Source: Spinellus fusiger (lineage: Eukaryota > Mucoromycota > Mucoromycetes > Mucorales > Phycomycetaceae). From it: a stretch of 64,000 nucleotides of DNA. Within the stretch, counting starts at the first letter, position 1. Each line of letters starts with the position of its first letter. Shown here in pieces: positions 47,901 through 59,384 of the stretch. The position numbers and the translations under genes were made by a program. The DNA lies in contig JALLLS010000093.1 of assembly GCA_025094145.1 (NCBI GenBank), forward strand, positions 1 through 64,000. Reading direction: 5' to 3'. Under the pieces are notes generated by a model, which made no database searches, was not told the origin of the DNA, and saw only the letters and a list, made by a program, of their open reading frames with translations.

Positions 47901-48588
47901 CCACATGCATCCCTTATCAGTTTGTGTTTGTCGTTGCATTTCTTGTTCATATTGCCACGTGTATTCGACTCAAGATAAAGACATGGACAGCTGTAAGGAA
48001 TCATTCTAGAGAGAGAGGAGAAAGAGGAGAAGGAGAAGAAGGAAGGATCTGTAACTCACTCTGTTATAGCCACCAGCACAACAATGCAAACGAATGAATC
48101 GATACCACTACATGCAGTCGATTCTATTCCTGTTGATCACTCTGCTCCCCTTTAACCTGCCTATTCTTCTTGTATGGATCAGGAATCTGTCTGTGCACTG
48201 GTTTGTGCCCTTTTCATCTGATCATAGTGTAATGGCCATTGCTCCCTTCATGCTCTATGTGGAGTTACTGGCGAGTCATCATAGTATGCTTCCTCGATGT
48301 ACACAGAGGTAAACAGCAATAACAGCCATGGTAGTGGCAATAGAAGAATCCACAGGGCTCACACAGTGTTCTAGGTATTGGCACTGGGCCACTTTTATAC
48401 TACTGTATGGCATTGTTATTTATGCATTTCTGTATGGCATCAAGTACACCCACAGCCTATATTCCATCTCCAACAGTCTTATTTGTTGGCTTCTTCTGCT
48501 CCATTTCAGTGATTCTGGCTATGGTCGACTTGCTTATCATTATCTGATGGAGCATCTTTATTCGTTTCGAAGCAAAAAACACTCATAA
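44907..48588 (+). CDS. BST1: GPI inositol-deacylase (BST1/PGAP1)
   Basis: Seven exons (44907-45356, 45412-45568, 45683-46387, 46434-47360, 47433-47992, 48070-48308, 48375-48588) close at 1083 aa, the usual size. It removes the inositol acyl chain from GPI anchors in the ER, needed for export of GPI proteins. A Pro/Ser-rich N-terminus precedes one membrane segment (WIAFGLWVSVFLSVLFITL), then the lipase domain with VPVLFIPGHAGSYKQMRS and the nucleophile elbow ILGHSMGGVVAR. The acid/His part includes LSTPHL and WTGTDHISIL. The C-terminal third has several membrane segments (GVMFSAFAFVIVILVFAA, FVRHVLPLILVVLALV, WWIPLVGLLLSVGLI, ILFLLITLLPFNLPILL). The second intron has a CT/TA tract. Confidence 0.94.
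45575..45640. repeat. (CT)n(TA)n(CA)n in BST1 intron 2
   Basis: CTCTCT, TATATA and CATACA runs following the donor at 45569. Confidence 0.85.
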
Positions 48589-48897
48589 TTACGGTTCTTC
48601 CTTACCACACTTCTTTCTACTTTTATACTACTTTATTACAGAACTCTCTCTATTTACACTATTTCTACACCCCACCCTTATTCTTTAGACACTTTCTTAG
48701 TTTACACCCTAATGATTCATCTGCCTACCATCGACCTTTACTCTTTCATGATAAAACAACAACACTGCCATTCTGTACTAAGAAAAAAAAGAAAAAAAAG
48801 AGACTGTCCAAGCCACTTGTTAAGAGCCATGTTCCTTGTTTGACGCGAAATTTTATTTTTTTTTAAAGACGAGTCCTGCACGCAAAAAGTGACGGCT
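48589..48897. other. Convergent 3' spacer between BST1 and eL28
   Basis: Short spacer with A-rich runs near 48780-48800 and T-run near 48855. No gene seen. Confidence 0.6.
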
Positions 48898-49407
48898 TTA
48901 AAGCTGCTTGGCAGCGAGCTTCTGGGCACGGAGACCCTTGACGGCCTTCTGAGCAACAGCCTTCTTGGGCTTCTGGGCAGAGATGACAGCAGAAGCACGG
49001 GCAAGAGCAGCCTACAACAAGAACCTCAGTTACTTTTTCTTTTTTTTTCTATAACTATTGACTGTGAAGCATAAGCCCCTGTTACTTACAGTGCGGAGGT
49101 CGGGTCTGTACTGAGAGCGAGCAATCAAGTTGGCCACAGACTTGGCGGTCTGACGGCGAGACTTGGCAATGACAGCAGAGTTACCGCTCTTGGCAGGGAA
49201 CTGAGCCTTCTTGGCCTTGGTGGTGGTGATGCGGACACCACGGGCAGCAGCAGTAATAGCCACAGTCTTGGTGTTGGCAAGACCAGAGTACTTGAAGGTG
49301 TTCAAGTTCATCAAGTTGTTGGGTTCAGCAGAGAACTGGACACCGGAACGCTTAACGATGAAAGAACTGTTGTTCTTGATCAATTCCCAAACCAAATCGG
49401 CAGACAT
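48898..49407 (-). CDS. RPL28: 60S ribosomal protein eL28
   Basis: Two exons (49407-49090 and 49011-48898) give 143 aa. The N-terminus MSADLVWELIKNNSSFIVKR and the middle FSAEPNNLMNLNTFKYSGLAN are diagnostic of eL28, a component of the large subunit found in fungi of this kind and in animals but lost in budding yeast. The C-terminus is Ala/Lys-rich (AQKPKKAVAQKAVKGLRAQK), as in the family. The 5' flank (49408-49500) has TACATATACTA repeats, possibly in a 5'UTR intron. GC content in the exons is above the surroundings, as usual for highly expressed genes. Confidence 0.95.
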
Positions 49408-50129
49408 AGTCTATTCCAGCATAAATAAATTAGTACAAGTATAAAAATATATACTACATATACTACATATACTACATATACTACAGCTATCTTTATAAAT
49501 GCATGGCCTATAGAAATATTTCCCTCCACTGGTGGTGTGGCTATTCAAACCAAAACACACTTTCAAAAGAAAAAAAAAAGAAAAAAAACACACTTACGAT
49601 AGTAACTTGAAAAAGGGACAAGTGAAAGAGAGAGAGAAGGAGAAAGAGAGAAAAAATAAAATTCAAGCCTATGACGGTCTTCCACAGGCCCACTTTTTTT
49701 TTCTTTTTTTTTCCCTTCTCTGCCAGAATCCTGGACCGGGAAAAGTAAGGTGGTAAAAACAAAAAATTTAGCGTAAGAAACGGCCAGTGATTGGTGGAAA
49801 TGATCTACGTCATGAGGAAGGAGGGTAGGTGGCTTTGCTCCCTCTCTGTCTTTCTTGTTCTCTCTCTCTTATTCTCTTTTGAGTGTATAAGAATACAAAA
49901 AATCTCTTTTGAGTGTTGCTATCTCCGCTTCCAAATGAGAATGTCTTTTTCATGTCCCTCTTTTTTATTACTTTATAAGTGGAGAAAGGGCAGTTTTTTA
50001 TTTATTTATTTGTGGTGATTTTATATTATTTTTTGTTTTTTGTTTTTTTTGTTTTTCAAGTTGTTATTTTTCATGTTAGAGAATGATAGATATCTATATC
50101 TATATCTATATGACCTTTGAAAGTGAGTT
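49408..50129. other. eL28 promoter side and PAN3 3' side
   Basis: Contains a TACATATACTA repeat (49452-49482), A/G runs, TTGGTGG at 49791 that could be an inverted CCAAT-type element, and T-rich sequence near 50030-50060. No gene supported. Confidence 0.5.
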
Positions 50130-53100
50130 TCAACAAAGGTCGTTAAAGGCAGACGAGAGACAGTGCTTGATCTCTTTGTAGCTGACAATAAGACAGGCCT
50201 GTTCATCTCTAGACATTAGCATAATCTTCTCATCTACGCCTGCATCCAACTAAAACCATAGAGTCAATACATAAATACATCAACAGATCAACACATAAAT
50301 ACATCAATAGTACACCTACTTTGTTAAGACATGTCAGTACATGGGCCATATCTACTACAGGCACACCGTGGGCATTCACTTGATGGAATACATAATCTCT
50401 AAACAGTTTAATAAGATAGCGATCCCCTGTTTCTGACCACCGTGGATCAGTATCAAATCTAAAATACACACACCCATCCATAAATACATGCATACATCCT
50501 AGGCGGGTTCATCATGTATGTCTATAGAGATGGATACACTTACTCTGGTCTTTCATTCACAAATCCAAGTTTACTCATTAAACGTACAAGACGGCCATTC
50601 TCCAGCTCAAGACCAATCTCACTTTCAAGTGTATCTGTATAACTAATAAAGACCTGTGAGTGGACATGGCCCATAGGAGGCTACCACTTACTATTGACTG
50701 CAGTTGATCTCATGAAGAATACCAGGAGCAATCAGAGTCACCACTTCATCAATGGTCTTTGTGGGTGATGGTTTGCTCAACAGATAGAGAACAACATTCT
50801 TAAGTTCAGGTGAATAGAACTGTGAGATATAGTCGAATGAATGGGTCAGGTTATGATAGGACTGGAGTGAGTTGCATGCCAAAGAAACAATGATCTTTCC
50901 AAAGGAGAGAAGGTCTTCTTGCTGTAGACAGATGGTATCAGTCTTCTTTTTCTTTTTCTTTCTTTTTTACATTACCTGGTAAAGGGCCAGGTTCTGTCCT
51001 CCATCGTATTGCAGCACATCAAATATACTGCAGCAGTGAAGGCGAAGTCTATACAGAACACACACCTATTAGCCTATCTTCTTTTCTCTTTCTAATATAG
51101 TATAATATAGTATAATCTGTACCTGTTTTTCCCTGTCAGTAGTACTCTTCCTGGTTCAAGAGTACGAATCGCCAATCCTGCTGCATGGATTGTCTTTAGA
51201 GCAGATGTTATTTGCGTAATATAACTCCACAAGGTAGTCTCTGATACAAGAATAGCAGTGCCACCCATGACTTGGCGCTGAGACAGCATCACAGCATGAG
51301 CCTGGGGTGTAAAGTAAGTGTCAAAAAGTGACATGGCACAAGGATGATAATCATAAACAAAGACAAGTGCTATATTTTATGTCATAAGCCGTTGCATGCA
51401 CAGTGCACTCACATGAATCACCAAAGGCACGGGTTGTAAATGCTTCACGAATGCACACTAGATTACAGTGCTGGACACGTCGCCAGCTCTCTACTGCTTT
51501 CATGGCCTGTTCATTGACCAGGCGGAATCCTAAGGAAGATGAGGGTATGGCAAAGTAAGAGTATGAAACTATGAAAATATATAAAAGAGAGAGAGAGAGG
51601 GAGGATGTGTGCTTACCTTCGATACGTACAAGGGAGTATATTTTCCCATTTACTCTACTAGTAGCCTTGTAGGTCCATGAAGTATGGCCAAGGAAGCTGT
51701 CAGAGGTGTCTTCCAAGGGGTACAGAGAGTGATAAACATGGACTTCCAAGGGCAATCCTAATTCTCTGGCTGTTGGCATTACAGGTTAAAAATCCATCCC
51801 AAGCATGCATGGATGGTGTGTACTTTCCTGGAGCAGCCACTAGCATGGCCTCACTTCTCTTTGATAATTGCTCACGTAGATTATCAGCAATGAAGAAGGA
51901 CTGGAGTGCCTTTTGGTGTGGGTGTAAATTGGAGACATGGGGCAGGGATGGAGCACACATATGGTATTGAAGCTGGACACGTAGACATGTAGAGAAGAGA
52001 GAGTAAGCTATAGACTATTCTTTACTATTCATTGTTTGCTATCACTTACAGGCTGACGTAGATAAGCCTGGTTCATGTAGTAGTAAGGATCCATGGTGGT
52101 GGTAGGTTGTATCATCGAAATATCAGCTATGCCCTAGTAGTAGAGTCATTGCCATCAACATCACTTTCTGAACAACAACAACAACAACAACATCACACAA
52201 CAGATGCCTTACACTATTGCCCATAGTAAAGCGGGAGAACCCATGGGAGGAGTGTGGTAGGTTCTCTGCTGATGGGTCTATGGATGGATAGTCACTGCCT
52301 TCTTCTGTTTCCGATGCACTTTTGGTAGGTGTATGAGTCAGACAGAGATGGAATCCAATCCGTGTTGTTTTTCTACTGCTACTGGACTTACACTTCCATG
52401 TCTGTTGTTATTGAGGAAGTAGATGTAGATGTAGAAGTAGTCAATGTTCCTTTATAGGACATGTTAGAATGTCCTCCCTCCTATACACTAGTAAAACGGG
52501 TTGTTTACCTGTTAATTGAGTGCATTCACCTATGACTGTGAATCAATACCCCTCTTATTCTCAATCTTCTCTCATTCTTCTTCTTACTCAAAGCAGCTTT
52601 TGGAACAAACACAGGTGCATTGACACTATCAGCCGACACACTAGAGATTAAAGGTGTGGATTTTGCCTTTGGTGAGTGTAGACGTGGTTTCTGTCTGTTG
52701 TTCCCAATGAAAAAGGTAGCAAGGTGGATCAATATGTGTCTGATAATAAAAATACAACAACAATAAAGAGAGGATTTCTATTCTCTTACTCTTCTAGATT
52801 GGGTGGAGCAGTTGCTTTGATCTGTGTAGGTGGGTTGGATAGACAATACAGTATAAATCAATAGAACAGGTAAAATATATCAAATTCTACACTACTCTAA
52901 ACACATATTTACCCTCTTCTCTCTTCTCTCTTTTCTTCTCTTTAGCCTACACTTACCCCGTCGTGGTTGAATTCGCAGCCTTTCTCTTCAAACTTACAGA
53001 ATCCGTGTATTATGACATTTCTGCATAATCGCTTTGCACTGGTGGAGGCTGAAGAAGAAAGCCATTTGCCAAGTAGCTGAGGTGTCAGTTGAGAGGGTCA

Positions 53101-53259
53101 GACGGGTGCCTGAGATGACCACTCACCCTTGGGTGCAAACTTAAGCACTGGTTTGCTTGTCTCTTTTGCAGGTGCCTCAGAAGGAGCTACAATAGGAATG
53201 GCAGAAGGAGCTGTGGATGGGACAATAATATGCCCACCAAAAGACTTTATTGGTTGCAT
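50130..53259 (-). CDS. PAN3: PAN2-PAN3 deadenylase subunit PAN3
   Basis: Regulatory subunit of the poly(A)-shortening nuclease. In order on this strand: a CCCH zinc finger ([21 protein letters not shown], about 53030-52965), a PAM2-like motif ([11 protein letters not shown], about 52620) for poly(A)-binding protein, [14 protein letters not shown], then the pseudokinase ([53 protein letters not shown]) and the C-terminal knob ([58 protein letters not shown]). About a dozen exons, only the N-terminal and a few later junctions were worked out. The start is taken at [10 protein letters not shown] (53259); an upstream exon cannot be excluded. Confidence 0.9.
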
Positions 53260-54043
53260 CAAAGGAACACGACTGAAACAGAAGAAAAACAAACTACAGA
53301 GGAGGACAGAGAGAAAAGAACAGGCACAGTTGCTATGGAAACAAATGCACTGTTTGGGCAAACAAAAACAAAAATGAGAAATGTTGAAACTGAATTGATT
53401 CTCCATTTATTTCTTGCAGTTGAGCAAATACAAATGAAGCGCAAGTTTAAAATTCCCGAGTGATGAAGGAAAGAACAAGTAAAGCATCTGTCCCTGAGGA
53501 ATAACTAAGGAATAACTGGTAAGGAATATCCAATAAAGAACGGTGTATTGTTAGTAAAAGGATCTGTTAATCCTTAAAGAAGTACTCTACCCGTAGTACA
53601 TCTCTCTGGTCTTTTCCATTGGCTTTATTGGATACATGGGCCCAGTGGAATAAGACACAGAACATAAACCCTCACTTTATTAGGTGACAGACGTGTCTTT
53701 ATCTCTTCGCCCAGAGTGGTTTACTGTGATTTACATTATACACTTTATAGTAATTCACAGTCCAGTGTCTCTGCTATAAAAAGAATGCCGATAGCATCTA
53801 ATCTCAAGTACTGGCCTTGTCATTGGTACTGGTTTGTGGGGTGGACAGCGATCCGTCAAGAAGAGAGAAAGGAAACCCCTTCCACATGCCAGGGTTGTAC
53901 GAAGCGCTCTTTTTCTCTTTTTCTCTTATTGGATAGACTTCCCCTTTCTGCTTTTTCACTTGAACTTTCACTTGTTATCTTTCCTTTTCTCTTCTTTTTA
54001 CTGGTCCTTTTCTTTATTTCTACTGTTTTAAAGTGCCACCATT
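53260..54043. other. Divergent promoter region of PAN3 and the PAK kinase
   Basis: No supported gene. CT-rich sequence at 53905-54020 immediately precedes the kinase start. The frames in it are low-complexity. Confidence 0.5.
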
Positions 54044-56696
54044 ATGGGCAATACTATGGCAACACCCACGACCCATTCTGTTGTTACCTTGACAACAGCT
54101 ACTTCCAAAAGAGCCCATCAAGCCTCCAACGATACGATAGAGACTTCTTCCTTGGCTCAGGCCCAGTTATTACAGGGCTGTGACTCTGGTATAGGTTTCT
54201 TTTCTCTCTCTCTCTCTCCTCGAGTCCAATGGCACGCTAACCTGTCTTTCTCAACAGTCACTGTCTCCAAAGAACCCAAAGAACCCAAAGAACCCAAAGA
54301 ACCCAAAGAACCCAAAGAACCTAAAGAGCACAGACTCTACAAACAGCACAGGAATCTAGATAACTCTCTTTTACTCAATGAAAGAGTCCTAGATATCGGA
54401 AAACCCACTCAATTTGAGCACGGTATCCATGTAGAATACAACCGAGAACATGGTATCTACATGGTAAGTAGTCGTCGGTCCTACCCGCTTCTTTTTGTAA
54501 CACAATCATCATTACTGTCTTTTATGTAGGGACTTCCAGATGTATGGCAGTTCTCCCTTCCTAGTGATGATATTCTCGATACAGAATTCATTAATCCCAA
54601 TCTAGTCCCTTCGCCACCTCATCTCTTAGGTAGGTAGAATGTAAGCGCACGAAGGCCATACTAATGGAAAGTCTTTTTTTTTTCTTTTTTCTCTCTTTAT
54701 ATTTTATTTTACAAATACAATCTCAGAAGCACAGAGCATTCGTCAATCTATATTGCATAATGTAGGAAAACCTTATAATGTGCATCACCACCTCCACATC
54801 CATCCCAGCAAGGAAGGCGACAGACTCACGGGGATTCCTATAGAATGGAAGCATATTCTCCAGTCATGGGGAGTTGTGGATAACAAAACACAGACCATTG
54901 AACCACCACACAACAACCTACTTGCTTATGAAGTGTGTGCCTCACCCAAATCATCTTCAGAATCCACCCAAGGATCGATTAAAGACGACTCTCTTGTCTT
55001 CCATGTCCTGCCAGATACACGCACATCACGCCCCATCCGACCCTCTCCTACCCTACAAAAAGTGCTGCCTAGATCCTCCTCCATCTGTTCCATTCGCAGT
55101 ACGAAGAAAGTGACAGGTGGATTAAAGTCATGCTGTGATTCAATACAGCCGTGTGCCTGTGTCTCATTAGAAGCACAGGATATTCCTCATACGCCTTCTA
55201 TTACAGAGGAACCAGAATCAATATCAGAAAGAGCAGAAGAATCACCATCAGAAGAGGGACTGCTGGGTAAAGTGCACTAATATTCACTTTTACTCATCTC
55301 TCATCTCTCTTCCTTAGATGATCTTTTGGAAACAGGCGATCCTAATGATATTTACACTGACTTCACTCTAATAGCAGAAGGAGAGTCAGGCCAATTGTAT
55401 GCTGCCCACCACAAAGTCACTCAACAGATTGTAAGTAATTCTTATGGAGAAGCTCTACTGACATGCACTGGAAATGATCAAGGTGGCTATCAAGAAGATC
55501 CCCATGACAGCAAAGGAGAAGCTCAGTAAAATAAGGAGTGAGCTTGTTACGATGAAAACAAGTCACCATCCCAATGTTGTTGAATACGTTGCTAGTTACA
55601 AAACAGAGAATGAACTTTGGGTAATCCATCCACAAAAGCCCTCTTTTCTTTCTTTCTTTCTTTTTCTTTTCTTTCTTTCTTATTGATTCATGTATTTCTT
55701 TAGGTGGTGATGGAGTGTATGGATATTGCCTTGTCAGATATTGTCTCTGCCATGGCCAATGAAGAGAAGAAGACGTGCATGCTGGAGGAACAAATAGGAC
55801 GTGTCACAAGAGATGTACTGCGTGCCATGTGCCGTATTCACTGCCTTGGTCGTGTTCATCGTGATATTCGGAGCGATAATATTCTGTTGAATATGCAAGG
55901 CCAGGTTAAATTAGGTAATTTGCCATTCTCTGCTGTTTAAGGTCTTTGTTCGCTGCTGTGATGAAAGTGATCTGTAGACGCAACAAGAGAAAGAATTAGA
56001 AATGGCAGTGGACATGTACTCACTTATCTCCCTATGGATTGAATCTGTAGCTGATTTTGGCCAGTGTGCTCAACTCACAGCACAGGAGTTGTACCGTCGC
56101 TCTGTTGTAGGGACACCTTATTGGATGGTAAGGTGGTATGCAATGTCTGTTGATTTACTATAGATGTCTGCTAGGCACCAGAAGTCATTAAAGGACAAGA
56201 CTATAATTACAAGGCAGATATCTGGAGTCTTGGAGCAGTTCTTATGGAGATGGCCCAAGGAAATCCGCCCTATGTTGATACACCACCATTGCGTGTAAGT
56301 GTCTCTCCATCTATGTAGTGTATAGTGTATAGTGTCTATTATCCACTCTATCTATGTAGTGTATCGTATCAACTCATCTCTCTCTCTAGGCCCTCTTTCT
56401 TATAGCTACCCATGGATTTCCGCCCCTCTTCTCTCCTGATGACTGGTCAGATCAGTTTAAGGACTTTCTCAGCCAATGCACTCAGCTGGATCCATCACAA
56501 AGACCTACTGCTGAAGCATTACTCAAGGTAATTTATTCACTAAGATGAATATGAGCAGTGTTGACTAACAAATAACATCAACCAATAGCATCCCTTTTTA
56601 TCCTCAATAGGAACCAAACAGAGCATGATTCATCTCATTGAAGAAACAAAACAGAGCGAGCTATTACAAGAGACGTGTTCTATAGAGACACTCTAA
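54044..56696 (+). CDS. PAK-family (STE20-like) protein kinase with two CRIB motifs
   Basis: Eleven exons close at 631 aa. CRIB 1 ([28 protein letters not shown]) and CRIB 2 ([28 protein letters not shown]) precede the kinase domain, so it should bind Cdc42/Rac-GTP. Kinase features: glycine-rich [19 protein letters not shown] lysine, [11 protein letters not shown] catalytic loop, [21 protein letters not shown] and [14 protein letters not shown]. The catalytic loop has Arg after HRDI, where PAKs usually have Lys. The DFG exon starts at 56051; the 136-nt intron before it is the longest. A KEP tripeptide repeat (54270-54328) lies near the N-terminus. The 69-nt candidate intron at 54189-54257 is frame-preserving and stop-free, so it may be retained. 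The start context and N-terminus are less certain. Confidence 0.9.
54270..54328 (+). repeat. (AAAGAACCC)n coding for KEP repeats
   Basis: Six to seven nine-base units in frame inside the kinase N-terminus. Confidence 0.9.
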
Positions 56697-57031
56697 GCTG
56701 CTACTCTTTTATGTGCATACCCTCTCCTTTCCCCCTTTATCATTGTTTTTTTTACTATCTTTTCACTCTTCTACTACTACTTATCATTTACTATTTATCA
56801 TTTATCATTTGATCCTTCTCATTTTCATTCTCATTCATTATCAATTGTGTACAGTAACAAAAGTAGGTTCTGTTTATATAAATACAGTACACATACGAGA
56901 AGAATAAGAGAGAGAGAGAGAGAGAAGAATAAGAGAAGAACAAGAGAAGAACAAGAGAAGAATAAGAGAAGAATAAGAAAAAACAGGCATCTACCCTACT
57001 GCATTACATTACAGAAAGAGAAAACATCTGT
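56697..57031. other. Convergent 3' spacer of PAK and CIAO2B
   Basis: Contains an (AG)n and AGAAGAATAAG-type tract (56903-56985). No gene seen. Confidence 0.6.
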
Positions 57032-57584
57032 TTAATAGCCCCCATGGCCTGCTGCTTCATAGCCTCGTAAGTTGGCAGTCGCCAAACACTGGTTCACTAC
57101 TTCCAAAAGATGTCCATTCTCAAGAGCAGCTGCCACACGTTCCTTATCATTCAACTGCTTATTCACAGCCACTTCTGACTGGTGTGTGCCTTTGCGTACT
57201 CGGATATCCACCTAGTTCATAAGTCCATGTCTCTGTCGATGGACTCTTTCTTACCTTGAAGCGTTCAGGCAAGCTGCGGAGGAGTCTGACACGGATACAA
57301 AGGCCAATCAGTGTTGCCATGGAACAGTGAGGAATGGTAGGAGTGAACTCGACCTGCACACTGTTAAGGGTGTCGTCTACAGCAATGTGTTGGTGTTGGG
57401 TGACATTGAGTTGCTCAAGAGTAAGAGGGTGTTCTGGATCTGATATGGACCGGATAAGATCAAACACTTCTTGGGCGTCAATAGGGTCTTCTACTGTATC
57501 GTCGTACTCTTCTTCTGTTTCCAGACGAGCTGTCTTTGAAAGGTTGTATACAGTTGGGTTGGCGTTGATGAGAGTTTGGGACAT
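57032..57584 (-). CDS. Cytosolic iron-sulfur assembly factor CIAO2B/MIP18
   Basis: Two exons (57584-57255 and 57211-57032) give 169 aa. It is the scaffold of the CIA targeting complex that delivers Fe-S clusters to nuclear and cytosolic proteins. Diagnostic segments: [40 protein letters not shown] with the conserved Cys, [36 protein letters not shown] and EVVNQCLA. The C-terminal tail ([13 protein letters not shown]) is slightly longer than in animals. The start is the Met of [14 protein letters not shown]. An upstream in-frame start would add a hydrophobic leader that the family lacks. Confidence 0.96.
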
Positions 57585-57864
57585 GGTAAAGAAGAAGAAG
57601 CAGCAGCAAGAAGGAAAAATGTCTCCTAATAAGCTAGTCACATAAGAGAAGCAGATTTCCCTGGTGATGCCACTCACTTGTAATGATCTACTCAAAAGAG
57701 ATAAGGAAAGAAGCACTATTTATCAGTGTATCCATCTATAGTCTACAGATCTATACACTACATATCTATTCAACATAGCTTATGAAATGTATCTTTCTTT
57801 AGGCACAATGTATGCTATTGAAGATGATATGTACAAATGTCACACTACAAGACGATCGCATCCT

Positions 57865-59079
57865 TCATCCTACTCTTCCATCTGAAGCCTCAAAGTTCTT
57901 ATACCCTTCTTCAGCCACTAAACACTCATTACAGAACCATTTTCCTGCAGGTGGCTCTATCAGACCCACACAAATATAGTGGAACCACTCCTTCTCACAC
58001 TATCAAGCAGTATGAATTGCACAGTCTAAAGTCCATCACTTACATTTTCACCATCACACGCCACCATATCCCCAAAAGAGACTTGGTTACAGTAGCAATA
58101 CCTAGGCTCATTAGGATCAATGTCTAACTCTGACATGGTGCCATTGTGTCCGAGGGTAGGATTAGGACGAGAAGAGTGATGGGTTCTATAAAGAAAGAAA
58201 GAAAGAAAGAATAAGAATAAGAATAAGAATAAGAAAGCTATGGGCTAAATCCACTCAAACGTACCTCTTCTTAAAGGCAGAAGGACCTCCACTCGCAGGC
58301 AGCGGTCGTTTTCTAGATCCTATTTCTATATCAGTATTCTTCTTCTGATTGCTGTTACCATCACTACGCCATGTTTCATCCCAACTGTTGGACAATCCCT
58401 TTCGTGTCGTACTACTGTTGCTATGGCTACTAGGATTCACAATCCAGTCTCCTTCTGTCACTCCACTTTTGGCCATTTGGGAATCAATCCGTTCAATATG
58501 CCTAGACACAAGATCATACATGCGTAGAGCCAATTCTATCTTTTGGTCCTGCTTCTGAATGGCTGCCTTGTAGTCTTTTTCTAATTGTGTGCGTGAGGCA
58601 GCAATGGTTGCCTGTGTGGAGGAGAGAGTGGAAGAAAGAGTCGAGGCAGGTGTAGAGCCTGGAGAAGGAGACATGGGCGTGGAAGGCGAACTAGTATTGG
58701 CTAAGCGAAGGGAACGAGTGTAGGAGCGTCTGTATTTTGTGTATATTTCTCTGATTCCTTATATTTATATTTATATATGTATGTATATGTATGTTTCCTA
58801 CTGCTTAGTATCGACAAGAAAACAAGACAGGTCAGTCTTATGGGTGTAGTGTCTTACTTTGGAATTCTTCATCCATGCTCCGCAGCTCGTGCATGTTTTG
58901 GTCGATTTCTGATGGTAGATTCTGCAGACCTAAAAGTAATCGCTTGAATAAGTGACTTTGGTTCTTGTATGTACAGTATCTTTATGTGCGTGTGTTGTCA
59001 TGGAGATAGAAAATAAAAAGGTGTTCATAGCCTTACTTTCTACATATTCTTCAAAGATGTCTGCTACAGACACATTCAT
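57865..59079 (-). CDS. ING-family PHD-finger chromatin protein
   Basis: Five exons (59079-59037, 58929-58858, 58757-58265, 58185-58044, 57999-57865) close at 294 aa. The N-terminal ING domain reads [20 protein letters not shown] and [17 protein letters not shown]. The C-terminal PHD finger is [41 protein letters not shown], with the Cys4-His-Cys3 zinc ligands and the aromatic cage of an H3K4me3 reader. Such proteins are subunits of histone acetyltransferase or deacetylase complexes. The middle is basic and Ser-rich with RKRPLP and FKKR nuclear-localisation candidates. An open frame upstream (59110-59355) may be an additional 5' exon set, see findings. Confidence 0.9.
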
Positions 59080-59384
59080 ATTCACAAGTGACAAACGCTC
59101 CTTTGTGTGGAGAAACAAAGATTATCAATGACCAAATAAGGAATTATGAGGTTGAAAACAGTCCTACCTCACGTGTTACACATCCATCAACCAGCAATAA
59201 GACTTGATGTTTTGGAGACAATTCATTGGACAGTTCAACATTTCCAACTTTAAAATGAACAAGGCCTTTCTTTGTTCTTTGTTCTAGTTTCTTTGGTGAA
59301 GAAGCGTTCTTGTCTTTTGAATAGTCTTCATCAGAACATAACTCCTGTATAACTTGTGCATTTGCTTATAAGAAGAGACTACAT
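59080..59384. other. Short divergent spacer between ING and YML020W-like genes
   Basis: On the minus strand this is largely open (see findings) and might be coding for the ING gene; otherwise it must hold both promoters. Confidence 0.5.

Noticed and set aside
49532..49762. Overlapping frames on both strands near the eL28 promoter
   Set aside because: Translation of A/G-rich low-complexity sequence; no motif.
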